A stretch of 64,000 nucleotides of DNA, from positions 124,001-188,000 of the IMG/VR virus record IMGVR_UViG_3300034117_001582, one strand, 5' to 3'. This document shows positions 17,494 through 27,021 of this stretch, piece by piece. The notes below the pieces were generated by a model. The model saw only the letters and a list, made by a program, of their open reading frames with translations, was not told where the DNA came from and made no database searches. The stretch comes from a virus. Each line of letters opens with the position of its first letter. Within the stretch, counting starts at the first letter, position 1. The position numbers were made by a program, and so were the translations under genes.

Positions 17494-18561
17494 ATGGATT
17501 TAGAAAGAATACAAAAAATTGAAAAGTCTTTAGAAAAACTTAAAGATAAAACATCAAGAATTTATTTCTTGGTTCAAGACACTAAAGGAAACCCAATGGC
17601 GGGTATTAAGTATATTTACGATATGGCATTAACCCTAAAAAATAATGGGTACAATTGTATTATTATTCACGAAACAAAAGATTATCATGGTGTTTCTGAA
17701 TGGTTGGGTCAGGAATATATGGATATACCTCATCAAGAAATTGAAAGTCAGAACTTGGCATTATCCCCCGAAGATTTTGTGGTTATACCTGAAATTTACG
17801 GTCACGTAATGGAACAAATTAAAAATTTTCCGTGTGGTAAAATTGTATTATGTCAAGCGTATGATAATATGTTGGAAACTATGTCTCCTGGAGTTAATTG
17901 GTCTCAACATGGATTTTATAAATGTATTACTACCTCTGAAAGTCAGAAAAAAATGTTATCAGATATTATGAAAGGCACCTCTTTTGATATTCTTGAACCT
18001 TTTATTTATGAGAAATTCACTAAAAAAGAAAAACCTTCTAAACCAATTATCGCAATACACACAAGAGAACCAAGAAATACCGCAAAAATTATTAAAACAT
18101 TTTATTTAAAATATCCACAATATAGATGGATTACTTTTAGAGATATGAGAGGGATTAAACTTGATGATTTTGCTAAGTATTTAAAAGATTCTTATTTATC
18201 GGTTTGGGTTGATGATGAGTCATCATTTGGTACTTACCCATTAGAATGTATGGCAACAGGGACTCCAGTTGTTGGTAAAGTACCTAACATGAAACCTGAA
18301 TGGTTAACAGAAGAAAATGGTATTTGGACATATCAATTTAATGATATTGTAGAGATTATTGCAAACTATACCCAAAATTGGTTGGAAGATAATATTTCAG
18401 GTACTCTTTATGATAACATGGAATTAACCGCTAACATGTACAACCAAAAAAATAAATTTGAGACTGATGTTGTATCTATTTTTGATGAATATTTCTCAGT
18501 AAGGTCAAATTCATTTTCTGAACAATTAGAAAAAATAAACGTAACAGAAGAAAATAAGTAA
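17494..18561 (+). CDS. GT4-type glycosyltransferase
   Basis: 355 residues. A helical N terminus precedes IYFLVQDTKGNPMAGIKYI, the first strand and loop of GT-B; DFVVIPEIYG and GKIVLCQAYDNM continue the N-terminal domain, and SSFGTYPLECMATGTPVVG is the donor-binding block of the C-terminal domain. This gene and the next lie between PhoH and the late sigma factor, so transferase genes are woven into the core replication/transcription operon rather than kept in one cassette. Confidence 0.82.
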   Translation: MDLERIQKIEKSLEKLKDKTSRIYFLVQDTKGNPMAGIKYIYDMALTLKNNGYNCIIIHETKDYHGVSEWLGQEYMDIPHQEIESQNLALSPEDFVVIPEIYGHVMEQIKNFPCGKIVLCQAYDNMLETMSPGVNWSQHGFYKCITTSESQKKMLSDIMKGTSFDILEPFIYEKFTKKEKPSKPIIAIHTREPRNTAKIIKTFYLKYPQYRWITFRDMRGIKLDDFAKYLKDSYLSVWVDDESSFGTYPLECMATGTPVVGKVPNMKPEWLTEENGIWTYQFNDIVEIIANYTQNWLEDNISGTLYDNMELTANMYNQKNKFETDVVSIFDEYFSVRSNSFSEQLEKINVTEENK

Positions 18562-18563
18562 TT

Positions 18564-19373
18564 ATGGAAAAAGAAAAATTAGACGTATCGGTAATTTTAC
18601 CGATTAACTCATCAAAACAAAGAGATTTTGATATACTATTTGAAAGGGCCGTTAAATCATTACAAATACAATTAACAGACATTAATGAGTTGGTTATTGT
18701 TCATACAGATGAGGACGGTTTAAAGTCAAGATTAGAGGAATACGATTATAGTGGTATCACTGTTAATTTTATTGAAAATAAAGGTGATTTTGATTTTAGC
18801 TCACAAGTTAATTTAGGTGTTAAAAACGCAAAAAGTAAGTGGGTATCCATTTTAGAATTTGATGATGAATATTCAAGCATATGGTTTAAAAATGTTAATA
18901 GATTTATTAAGGCATATCCTGAAGTGGACGCATTTTTACCATTAGTAGTCGATACAGATGAAAAAGGTATGTTTGTTGGGTTCACAAATGAAGCAACATT
19001 TGCGGCAAGTTTAAATTCAGAAATCGGGTATCTAACAAATGATGTTTTAATGGCTTACCAAAATTTCCAATCAAGTGGTATGGTAATAAAAAAAGAAACA
19101 TATTTAGAAAACGGTGGGTTTAAATCTTCTATGAGATTAACATTTGTTTATGAATTCCTTTTACGATTAACTTACAACTCTGTAAATATTATGACCATTC
19201 CTAGAATTGGTTATAAACATATGAACTTAAGAGAAGGGTCAATTTTTTGGAATTATAAAAATGGTAACGAAAAGATTTCAGACAAAGAAGTTTCATTTTG
19301 GATTGAGTCGGCAAAAAAAGAACATTTCTTCACTTCAGATAGAAATATAAAGTTTGAACCTGAACAAGCTTAA
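18564..19373 (+). CDS. Family 2 (GT-A) glycosyltransferase
   Basis: 269 residues. VSVILPINSSKQRDFDILF is the first strand and loop, WVSILEFDDEYSS carries the acidic metal site, and the SSGMVIKKETYLENGGF stretch is the acceptor-side loop before the catalytic region. Stop and start with the next gene overlap by 1 nt. Acceptor unknown. Confidence 0.8.
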   Translation: MEKEKLDVSVILPINSSKQRDFDILFERAVKSLQIQLTDINELVIVHTDEDGLKSRLEEYDYSGITVNFIENKGDFDFSSQVNLGVKNAKSKWVSILEFDDEYSSIWFKNVNRFIKAYPEVDAFLPLVVDTDEKGMFVGFTNEATFAASLNSEIGYLTNDVLMAYQNFQSSGMVIKKETYLENGGFKSSMRLTFVYEFLLRLTYNSVNIMTIPRIGYKHMNLREGSIFWNYKNGNEKISDKEVSFWIESAKKEHFFTSDRNIKFEPEQA

Positions 19374-20128
19374 TGATTTTATCATCAGTAACAGAAAATG
19401 AAATAATTAACGAAACGCAAAAGACGGAAAAAAAACCAAAATTAACTACAAATTATTTTGATGTCCGTGAAGAAGAAGCGGTTAAAGCTTATTTAATAGC
19501 TGAAACCAAACAAGAAAAAGATTCAATATACAACGAGTTTCTTCGTAGTCCACTGGATAAAATGATAGAGTCAATTATTAGAAGATATAAGTTGTATAGA
19601 AAAGATATGACGTATATTGATATTCACGCAGATACACATTCTTTTTTAATGACAAAAGTTGATAAGTTTAAACCGGCAAAGAATAAAAAAGCATATTCTT
19701 ATTTTGGGACGATTTGTAAAAACTATTTGATGGGTCAAATATTGAAAGACCAAAAAGAAATGAATAGAAAAATATCTTATGAAGATATTTCTGCAACATT
19801 AGAAAATAGACCAGACATGGTTTATTATTTAGAGTTTGAAAAAATAGATGCTGAAAAAATTATAGATATATTTTTAGTTGATTTAAAAAATTATATTGAA
19901 AAAAACAATTTACCCGATAACGAAACAAAGATGGGTCACGCGTTAATTGATTTATTTGATGACTATGGTAATATTTTTATTGGTAACGATAATAATAAGT
20001 TTAATAAGAATATTGTTCTATTGACGTTAAGAGAAATGACAAATCTTAACACAAAAGAAATTAGAACATGTTTAAAAAAATATAAAACGGTTTATTTAGA
20101 TACGTTAAGAAGAATACATAATCAATAA
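19373..20128 (+). CDS. gp55: Late-transcription sigma factor, gp55-like
   Basis: 251 residues. The segment from about 57 to 130 (LRSPLDKMIESIIRRY, FLMTKVDKFKP, KAYSYFGTICKNYLMGQI) matches region 2 of small sigma-70-type factors, where the -10 element is bound; the aromatic/basic residues fit strand opening. T4 gp55 and relatives direct host RNA polymerase to late promoters. The C-terminal part (LLTLREMTNLNTKEIRTCLK) could be a helix-turn-helix-like region. It is the last gene before the first TATTTAT-led gene, consistent with its role. Confidence 0.75.
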   Translation: MILSSVTENEIINETQKTEKKPKLTTNYFDVREEEAVKAYLIAETKQEKDSIYNEFLRSPLDKMIESIIRRYKLYRKDMTYIDIHADTHSFLMTKVDKFKPAKNKKAYSYFGTICKNYLMGQILKDQKEMNRKISYEDISATLENRPDMVYYLEFEKIDAEKIIDIFLVDLKNYIEKNNLPDNETKMGHALIDLFDDYGNIFIGNDNNKFNKNIVLLTLREMTNLNTKEIRTCLKKYKTVYLDTLRRIHNQ

Positions 20129-20133
20129 ACAAA

Positions 20134-20140
20134 TATTTAT
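20134..20140 (+). promoter_or_regulatory. TATTTAT late-type promoter motif
   Basis: AAATATTTATTG only 4 nt before the ATG at 20145; one of five sites with this very short spacing. Confidence 0.5.
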
Positions 20141-20144
20141 TGTT

Positions 20145-20513
20145 ATGAGTAGAACAAGAAAAAAAGAAATATCCTTAAATAAGGATTCGGTTTTAGGGCT
20201 TATGCAAGAAATCTACAACGAACTTGTAGAGCAAAGAGCAACCGCAATTAGAATACAAAACAAAATGTTGGCACTGTTAAAAGACCCTGAAGATATGACA
20301 CTTATTGGTCCTGTCATTAAAGAACAACAAAAAATCATTAATGACACCATTGAAAAAAAGTTAACGTTATCTAAACTTCAGTCCACAATTTGGGAAAAAT
20401 CTAACAACACAAAAGAAGAAAGTTTCTCTTTGTCTGACATGGATGATGATTTACTACAAAATTTAATAAAGAAAGACGTAGACAATAGTCAAGGTCAAGG
20501 ATATAAAATGTAA
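20145..20513 (+). CDS. Small helical virion-type protein
   Basis: 122 residues, almost entirely helical, with a strongly charged amphipathic core (about 15-85) and an acidic tail. No family recognised. It opens the plus-strand tail/baseplate block directly after a late-type promoter motif and is followed 2 nt later by a large structural gene, so a tail-assembly or chaperone role is plausible but unproven. Confidence 0.7.
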   Translation: MSRTRKKEISLNKDSVLGLMQEIYNELVEQRATAIRIQNKMLALLKDPEDMTLIGPVIKEQQKIINDTIEKKLTLSKLQSTIWEKSNNTKEESFSLSDMDDDLLQNLIKKDVDNSQGQGYKM

Positions 20514-20515
20514 TT

Positions 20516-22504
20516 ATGGGTTTAGATTTAAATAACGACTATGATAAGGCAAAGACTAAAATTAGTGCTTATCAAACAACTGTTGAGAACAAAAAAAACG
20601 ACCTTCGTCAAAAAAAAGAAAAAGCAAAAACTTCGTTAGATAAGAAAAAAAGTGATGTTATAAAACAATTAAATGAGTTAGATAAAGGAACAAACAATCT
20701 TAAAAACCAAGTAAAAAATGAAATAAAAAATCAACTTGAACAATTATTAGATTTATTTAAACAAACTCTACCACCAAAAGGTGGGGGTTCCTTATCAACA
20801 ATTAGTGGTTTTTTTTTACAGGCGGCGGAAAAAACAAAAGAACAGGTTAAAGGGCTTTTAGTTGAAGAAATCATTTCAACTATTGGGTGTTCAGAAGAAC
20901 AATCATACGAAGACAAATTAAATCAACCAATTTATATTAAAGTAAGTCAAATCGATTTATTTAAAAGATTAAAATTTTCACCCGATGATGATGATGCTAA
21001 ATATTATTACGAAAACGAACCAACAACTCCGGGAGCAATACCTAGCAGTACTAACAGGATACTTTATGAACGATTACAAAATTTAGGTCAATCTTATCAA
21101 ACGCAATTTAGTTCAGGATATAAGGGGGCGTCAGGACAAGATTTATTTGATGTCGAATATGTTCAGTTTTATCCGGCGGTTAACCCCACAAATTTTGGCG
21201 ACTATTTAAAAATAACTTTAAAACCGCAATTAAATAGTGCAACATCTGTTTCTGATTTTTTAACAGATTACTATGGTAGTATTGATGTTTTACAATTTGA
21301 TGTTTTATCTGCAGAATTAATGAATGCACTTACAGGAGTATTTGATTTTAGTATGAAAATAAGTAGTGATGAGATGAGGGAACAAAAAAAGTTTGACTTA
21401 ATATTAAAAAGAATTATGGGGGTTTGTACAGACCCAACAAAAAAAATAGATGTAAGTGGAGCCGCAAAATTAAGTGACGAAGATAATATTGACGATTCGT
21501 TCTTTGAGGTTTCAAATCAAGATTTAAGGTCCATAGAAAATGATATAAATAACAGACTTGCTGGCGTTGTTGAATTTGAAGATTGTGGTAACTTACAACT
21601 ACCTGTAAATGTTTTAGGTACAAGGCAAATTTTAGATGAGGTAATTACAAAAAAAGGTGAGTCAGGTAAAGTTGATAGGGTTCAACAAGCAATAGACGAA
21701 ATTGCAAACGACCCAAATTGGAAAAACTTAGTCCCTAAATTAGGTATTGATTTAAATATAAAGGCGTCTTTGGATACCAGTTTAATCACCCAATTACCAA
21801 AAATTGTTTTTAAAACTATCTTATCTCCAAAAGTAATGTTAGGGTTTTTAGTTATGGTTAAAGGAATTAGTAGTCAATTTTCAACACAATTAGATTCACT
21901 ATTTGATGATTTAGAAAATTTTATGAAAACCTTTAGAAAGTTTACCGTTAATTTTATGAGAAAAATTATGGCGATTTATGTTAAAGAACTTTTTGATATT
22001 GTTAAGAAAAACGTAAAATTGTTGGTAGAAAAAATATTAACCGATATTATTAAGGAAGCAAAAAACAAACAACTACAAATGTATTCGTCTATAGTCTATG
22101 CCTTACTAATTTTAGGTCAAGCATTTGTTGATTATAGAAACTGTAAAAGTGTTATTGATGAAATTTTAAAATTATTAAACCTTGCACTATCAAAAGGGGG
22201 TAGTGGGTTACCATTATTTGCATTGGCCGGTTCAAAATTATTAGGTGGTGTTTCTGACACTAGATCATTTGCAAATGCTATCGAAGGAATTCAAGCTGCA
22301 GGATTACCAACAGGGGATGCCCCTGACGGAGGACCAAACATGATGAACATGGCATTTATGGCTATGATTAAAGGACAAAATAAAGAACAAGCGGAAAATG
22401 GTAAAACTGAAATATTTATACCACCATTAACGGTAATTGTCCCACCATTTGGTGCAGGACCAGGAATAACTAAAGTGGCAAAAGGATATGGAAAATCATA
22501 TTAA
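20516..22504 (+). CDS. Large virion protein with coiled coil and hydrophobic helices
   Basis: 662 residues, unrecognised. Residues about 5-85 are Lys/Glu-rich coiled coil. Residues about 430-460 (SPKVMLGFLVMVKGI) and 520-545 (YSSIVYALLILGQAFVDY) are hydrophobic helices that could enter a membrane. The C terminus is Gly/Pro-rich with IFIPPLTVIVPPFGAGPG. Its place before a gp5-like gene suggests a baseplate hub or tail-tip component, perhaps one that contacts the host membrane; that part is inference. Confidence 0.65.
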   Translation: MGLDLNNDYDKAKTKISAYQTTVENKKNDLRQKKEKAKTSLDKKKSDVIKQLNELDKGTNNLKNQVKNEIKNQLEQLLDLFKQTLPPKGGGSLSTISGFFLQAAEKTKEQVKGLLVEEIISTIGCSEEQSYEDKLNQPIYIKVSQIDLFKRLKFSPDDDDAKYYYENEPTTPGAIPSSTNRILYERLQNLGQSYQTQFSSGYKGASGQDLFDVEYVQFYPAVNPTNFGDYLKITLKPQLNSATSVSDFLTDYYGSIDVLQFDVLSAELMNALTGVFDFSMKISSDEMREQKKFDLILKRIMGVCTDPTKKIDVSGAAKLSDEDNIDDSFFEVSNQDLRSIENDINNRLAGVVEFEDCGNLQLPVNVLGTRQILDEVITKKGESGKVDRVQQAIDEIANDPNWKNLVPKLGIDLNIKASLDTSLITQLPKIVFKTILSPKVMLGFLVMVKGISSQFSTQLDSLFDDLENFMKTFRKFTVNFMRKIMAIYVKELFDIVKKNVKLLVEKILTDIIKEAKNKQLQMYSSIVYALLILGQAFVDYRNCKSVIDEILKLLNLALSKGGSGLPLFALAGSKLLGGVSDTRSFANAIEGIQAAGLPTGDAPDGGPNMMNMAFMAMIKGQNKEQAENGKTEIFIPPLTVIVPPFGAGPGITKVAKGYGKSY

Positions 22505-22505
22505 A

Positions 22506-22706
22506 ATGACTGATCAAGAAGTGTTAGACGTATTAAAAGCATATAAAAATAAATCCAATAAGGACCTTATGGGTGTTATGGATTTTTTACAAGGTGATTT
22601 TGAAAAAACTAAAGACTTGATTCTTAAGTTAACTTATCATTTAGATGAGACTGAAAAGTCATATAATAAAGTTTACGACGAATTTAAAAAAAGAATAAAT
22701 GGCTGA
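22506..22706 (+). CDS. Small helical protein
   Basis: 66 residues, helical and charged (EVLDVLKAYKNKSNKDLMG, then LKLTYHLDETEKSYNK). An in-frame ATG at 22488 lies inside the previous gene; the ATG at 22506, right after that gene's stop, is preferred. It overlaps the gp5-like gene by 8 nt. Possibly a small baseplate assembly factor. Confidence 0.6.
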   Translation: MTDQEVLDVLKAYKNKSNKDLMGVMDFLQGDFEKTKDLILKLTYHLDETEKSYNKVYDEFKKRING

Positions 22707-24270
22707 TAATTACCAAGATGGACAATTAATATTTTTTGGTACCTGTGTAGACGCTGAAGACCCGTCAATGCTTGGTAGAATTAGAGTTGAGCCGATTAAT
22801 CAAAACATTGAGGCAATAAATAATTCGGTTAAGGGGTTTGATGAAAACTCATCTGACCCGAATAAAAATGGTCCATGGTCACCATTAGACCCATATATTT
22901 ATTTACCACTATTACCTTACTTTGTTAACCAAGTACCAAAAAAAGGTGAGAATGTAATGTTGTTTTACTATAACAAAAATAGTCAAACAGATAAGAATAA
23001 ATTCTATATGTTGGGTACCTTTTCATCGCCAGCAACAATCAAACATGAAGATACCGCATCTTCTCAAACACGATTAATGGGTGGGTATTCTAACTCAACA
23101 AAAAGGTTACAACCAATTAAGAACCAAGATGGGACATACAAAGAAGAAAAATCTAAAGGAGTATTTGTTGAACCCGTAGATATCTCTTTGAATGGTAGGG
23201 ACTCTGCGGATCTTATTATAAAAGAAGATGAGGTTTTACTTAGGGCGGGTAAACACAAAAAATTTGCAACAGGTGAAATGCCAGTTGCAGATGATACAAG
23301 ATCATTTTTACAATTAAGTAAATATTATAGTAAAACCACATTTGGTGAGCCTGAAACCAAAACAAGACTAATTAAAAATGATATCCCAATTAAATATTTA
23401 ATTGAGTATGATGTGATTAATCCTGAAAATGGGTTTTCGGCGTTTACGTCAACAATTTATATATATTCTCTTAGAACTGACCAAAACGCATATCAAACGC
23501 TAAGCTCTAATTTTGATATTGATACGGATTTAGATTTAACCTCAACGACCGGAGGAACAAAACTTATTAGAGTTATAAACCTACCAATAGGTCTTAACCT
23601 AATAGAGCTAGCGTTACGAATTAATGAACAATTAAAAAGTATAATAACAAACCCATCGTCCGCACTATTAAGACCGGACATTAAATTAGGGGAACAATAT
23701 CCATTTTATTTTAGACCATCAAGAAGAATTCTTGATTTAGTTAGAAATTTCACGGGTTCAGGGGATTTAAATGCGTCGGCAAATATGGGATTATTAATGT
23801 TGTTAGTTAAACTTTCAGCAACTGACATAACACCAGGATATGGTTTAGTATTAGATGCTAAACTTTCACCTGAATTACCATTTAACATTAGAAAAGACAC
23901 CTTTGTACCATCAAAGTCAACATTAGAAAATAATAGTGTTGGTCTATTAGGTGCGTCACGATTATTTTTACTATCACACGATACCACAATACCAGGTAAG
24001 GATCCTGTAGATTTAAAAAATAGTGTCTATGGAATTGAATCCGAAACGATTGTTAACCAAATAGAACCTAATACCTCATCTATGGTTAGAGGTGAAGAAC
24101 TTTTGGAGTTAATGGAGTTAATCATTAGGTTCTGTGTTACTCACGTACATCCATATCCATTATTACCACCATCTTCAGTTACGTTAGACGGATTATCCAC
24201 AGATGATTTACTTGCTAAAATGCAAGGGGCATATCAAAAAGTTTTAAATAGCAATATTCGACTTAACTAA
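22699..24270 (+). CDS. gp5: Baseplate hub/central spike OB-fold protein, gp5-like
   Basis: 523 residues. The N-terminal 110 or so (IFFGTCVDAEDPSMLGRIRV, then LPYFVNQVPKKGENVMLFYY) is the OB fold found in gp5/VgrG-type spike proteins. The C terminus has SMVRGEELLELMELIIRF followed by VTHVHPYP, as in gp5 homologues of marine T4-like phages. No lysozyme domain is visible, so cell-wall cutting must come from elsewhere. Expected at the centre of the baseplate above the puncturing tip. Confidence 0.75.
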   Translation: MADNYQDGQLIFFGTCVDAEDPSMLGRIRVEPINQNIEAINNSVKGFDENSSDPNKNGPWSPLDPYIYLPLLPYFVNQVPKKGENVMLFYYNKNSQTDKNKFYMLGTFSSPATIKHEDTASSQTRLMGGYSNSTKRLQPIKNQDGTYKEEKSKGVFVEPVDISLNGRDSADLIIKEDEVLLRAGKHKKFATGEMPVADDTRSFLQLSKYYSKTTFGEPETKTRLIKNDIPIKYLIEYDVINPENGFSAFTSTIYIYSLRTDQNAYQTLSSNFDIDTDLDLTSTTGGTKLIRVINLPIGLNLIELALRINEQLKSIITNPSSALLRPDIKLGEQYPFYFRPSRRILDLVRNFTGSGDLNASANMGLLMLLVKLSATDITPGYGLVLDAKLSPELPFNIRKDTFVPSKSTLENNSVGLLGASRLFLLSHDTTIPGKDPVDLKNSVYGIESETIVNQIEPNTSSMVRGEELLELMELIIRFCVTHVHPYPLLPPSSVTLDGLSTDDLLAKMQGAYQKVLNSNIRLN

Positions 24271-24271
24271 G

Positions 24272-24278
24272 TATTTAT
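24272..24278 (+). promoter_or_regulatory. TATTTAT late-type promoter motif
   Basis: AGTATTTATAT, 14 nt before the ATG at 24293, in a gap between two structural genes. Confidence 0.55.
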
Positions 24279-24292
24279 ATAAAAAAGTTAAT

Positions 24293-25771
24293 ATGTCAAT
24301 TTATAAATCTTACTTAGATAAGTCTGATACGATAATTTACAACTCATATACAAATACAGGTAGAAACCCAATTGTAGAGTTATTCTATGGTCGTGCAAAC
24401 AACACATCGGCACCAATAGGGTTTAGTCGTCACCTTTTTAGTTTAGATTTAACAGGTCTAACACAAAACATTTCTCAAGGTATTATTTCAACTAATTGTG
24501 GAGGTTCTTTAACACACACATTAAGAATGACCAACACATCCTTTTTTGATAAGGATTTATTAAACGATACAACATCACAAGGTAGAAGAAGAGCAACATC
24601 ATTTGATTTAGTATTATTAAGGATTCCAAAATATTCAGGCACAACAGGTTCTATTCAAAGTTGGGATAGTGGTGTTGGTTATGATTATTATGATTTTGGT
24701 GTTACAAATTTAAATGATAGGTCATTTTCAACAAGACCAACAAATTGGTTTGAAAGAACAACAATTGACGATTGGTCGACACCAGGTATTTACGATAACA
24801 CAAACTCAATATCGGGATTAACAGGATTAAGATATAGTGCATTAACAGTTGTCGATACACAACATTTTGAATTTGGTAATGAAAATATTGAATTTGATAT
24901 GACAACGGAAATTAATAATATTCTAAGTGGAAGTTTAACCGGAGTTACTGGTTGGATTATTGCTTATTACCCCCAAGTTGAAAACTTGTCAGGAATGAGT
25001 GAAAATTACTCTGTGGGGTTCTTTTCCCCTCACACACAGACATTCTATGAGCCGTTCTTAGAAACGTCCTACAATGACTTAATTTTGGACAATAGAAACG
25101 ATTTCTATGCAGGAAACAATAACAATTTATATTTGTATGTATACGAAAATGGAAATGCAATTAATTTAGACTCTAACCCTACCGTCGATCTTTTAGATGG
25201 TAATGGTGCTGCAATTATTCCGTTTACCGGACTATCAACTTGTAAAGTAACCAAAGGAGTATATAAAGTATCAATAAATAATCTAACAGGTGTCACTACT
25301 CCTTGTTTATATTATGATTTGTGGAAAGGGTTATCGATTAATGGTGTTAGTATAACAAATGTTGAAAACGAAGTTGTTGTTTTAGCAAAAAACGGTAACT
25401 ACAAAATAGGTACAACGACTGAAACTCCTAAAATTTATGGTTTTAGTTTTGATGGAATTAAACAAAATGAAAAAATCTTAAATACCGATATTAGAAAAGT
25501 TAATCTAACGATTAAAAAGGCTTACACATCAAAAGAAATTTTAGATAATATTGAAGCATATTATAGAATATATGTTAGAGAAGGGGCAAATACAGAAGTT
25601 CAAGTTCAAGATTGGACAAGGGTTAATAAAACTACCGATAGTTATTACTTTATGTTTGATACAACGGATAAAATACCTAATGAATATTTTGTAGATATTA
25701 AAGTGATTTCAGACAGAAATACAGATACTTATAAAAGAGAACTACAGTTCCAAATTGTTAATAAAAAATAG
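24293..25771 (+). CDS. Virion structural protein, beta-rich
   Basis: 492 residues, rich in Thr, Ser, Asn, Gly and Tyr with alternating strands, as in tail or baseplate proteins. A region around 260-290 (FFSPHTQTFYEPFLETSY, then LILDNRNDFYAG) is followed by Ig-like strands and a C-terminal domain ending ELQFQIVNKK. No enzyme motif. Led by its own promoter motif and followed after 2 nt by a small gene. Likely baseplate wedge or tail accessory protein; unproven. Confidence 0.65.
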   Translation: MSIYKSYLDKSDTIIYNSYTNTGRNPIVELFYGRANNTSAPIGFSRHLFSLDLTGLTQNISQGIISTNCGGSLTHTLRMTNTSFFDKDLLNDTTSQGRRRATSFDLVLLRIPKYSGTTGSIQSWDSGVGYDYYDFGVTNLNDRSFSTRPTNWFERTTIDDWSTPGIYDNTNSISGLTGLRYSALTVVDTQHFEFGNENIEFDMTTEINNILSGSLTGVTGWIIAYYPQVENLSGMSENYSVGFFSPHTQTFYEPFLETSYNDLILDNRNDFYAGNNNNLYLYVYENGNAINLDSNPTVDLLDGNGAAIIPFTGLSTCKVTKGVYKVSINNLTGVTTPCLYYDLWKGLSINGVSITNVENEVVVLAKNGNYKIGTTTETPKIYGFSFDGIKQNEKILNTDIRKVNLTIKKAYTSKEILDNIEAYYRIYVREGANTEVQVQDWTRVNKTTDSYYFMFDTTDKIPNEYFVDIKVISDRNTDTYKRELQFQIVNKK

Positions 25772-25773
25772 TT

Positions 25774-26232
25774 ATGAAAAATTTAGACAGATTAATTAAA
25801 CAAGTTTTAAGAGAAGATAAAGAGTCCTCAAGATATATGTTCTTTTCTAATTTAGAACAAATGAAAAGACAATGTGAAATATTATTAGATATGGACCACA
25901 ATATGGTTGAGGATATTTTAGATCATGGTCACGATTGGGCTCAAGACCATATATCAGAAGCCAAAAACAATATGGACCAAGTTTTTGATTTTTTAATGAA
26001 TGAGACGGAAAGAGATGGTATGGAAATGTCTATGAATGTTGATGATAATATGATGATGTCTGAAGGAAGAAAAAAAACAGGAACACCTCTTTGTGCAAGA
26101 GGTAAGGCATCAGCAAAGGCAAAATATGACGTGTACCCAAGTGCTTATAGTAATGGCCATGCTGTCCAAGTATGTAAAGGTAAAATAAAAGGTCTTGATG
26201 GTAAAAGACATTGTTCAGGAGCTTATTGTTAA
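25774..26232 (+). CDS. Small protein with leader-like N terminus and Cys-rich C terminus
   Basis: 152 residues. It begins MKNLDRLIKQVLRE before Asp, closely resembling a capsid-targeting peptide with the (L)xE cut site. The middle is acidic and Met-rich. The C-terminal 50 residues contain PLCARGKASAKAKYDVYPSA, then VQVCKG and CSGAYC, a short Cys/Lys motif that I have seen in marine T4-like phage proteins, function unknown. Its stop overlaps that of the opposing gene by 4 nt. Confidence 0.65.
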   Translation: MKNLDRLIKQVLREDKESSRYMFFSNLEQMKRQCEILLDMDHNMVEDILDHGHDWAQDHISEAKNNMDQVFDFLMNETERDGMEMSMNVDDNMMMSEGRKKTGTPLCARGKASAKAKYDVYPSAYSNGHAVQVCKGKIKGLDGKRHCSGAYC

Positions 26233-26948
26233 AGACTACTTAAAACATTTTTAATCACAAATTCTAAGGACTCATTTTGGGTCCTTTTCTTTTTTGGTTT
26301 GTATGAAGTCATAACAGGTTTTTGTCCTTTACCTGTTTGAGTATCCTTTTTTTCTGCTTTTCTTTTTTGTGCACACGCAGCCTTTTTAGCAGAATCAGAC
26401 ATTTTACCAGCAACTCCAGCAGCTCTACATTTAGGGTATGATTTACTATCAGCATCTGGTCGTCCACAAGGGGGATGTTTACCGTCAACTTTACTACATA
26501 TATTAACCCAAGGACCTTTTGGTTGAGAGGACCCTTTAGGTTTTTTCTTTGTACCAAACCACACCGCCAAATCTTCAGTTAAAATATTATCTAATTCAAC
26601 CCACTCTTTAATTGGTACTATTTTGGTTTTTTTACCCGGGTATCGATTGATTGGGTTACCGTCACCATCACTTAAAGTTGCGTTAGGGTGATTTTTAATA
26701 TAATTATATATTTTATCGGCAACTCTTTCTTCTTTACCTATTTGTTTTTTATTTCTTTCCATTTTACCATCGTAAGAATCATACGCTAAATCAGGACTTT
26801 TGTATTTAGATACGTCAACATTGAACGGTGCTAATACATTAGGTTTGAAATACCTTTCACCCGGTAAAAGTGGTGCAACATAACTACCCCTACTACCACT
26901 TGTGGATGTTGCCTCCTTTAAAATATTTTTAATAGTCCTTTCAATCAT
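26229..26948 (-). CDS. Leader-bearing basic protein with Cys-rich domain
   Basis: 239 residues. It begins MIERTIKNILKE before Ala, an ideal (L)xE site. The C-terminal half is very basic; it contains PWVNICSKVDGKHPPCGRPD and later YPKCRAAGVAG and AACAQKRKAEKK, a Cys/Lys motif related in style to that of the convergent neighbour. A possible DNA-binding internal head protein. The frame extends upstream to 26984, but a promoter motif lies 4 nt before this ATG, so 26948 is chosen. Convergent with the plus-strand gene ending at 26232. Confidence 0.65.
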   Translation of the reverse strand: MIERTIKNILKEATSTSGSRGSYVAPLLPGERYFKPNVLAPFNVDVSKYKSPDLAYDSYDGKMERNKKQIGKEERVADKIYNYIKNHPNATLSDGDGNPINRYPGKKTKIVPIKEWVELDNILTEDLAVWFGTKKKPKGSSQPKGPWVNICSKVDGKHPPCGRPDADSKSYPKCRAAGVAGKMSDSAKKAACAQKRKAEKKDTQTGKGQKPVMTSYKPKKKRTQNESLEFVIKNVLSSL

Positions 26949-26952
26949 ATCT

Positions 26953-26959
26953 ATAAATA
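26953..26959 (-). promoter_or_regulatory. TATTTAT late-type promoter motif
   Basis: On the minus strand GGATATTTATAG, 4 nt before the ATG at 26948. It lies just downstream of the capsid-gene terminator. Confidence 0.5.
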
Positions 26960-26967
26960 TCCAACTA

Positions 26968-26998
26968 AACAAAAAAAGGGACAATAAATTGTCCCTTT
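26968..26998 (-). terminator. Intrinsic terminator of the capsid gene
   Basis: Perfect 10-bp hairpin, AAAGGGACAA / TTGTCCCTTT with a 4-nt loop; on the minus strand it is followed by a T run. It lies 24 nt after the major capsid stop. Confidence 0.85.
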
Positions 26999-27021
26999 AG
27001 TGTTATTCTTTAAGCTTTTGA

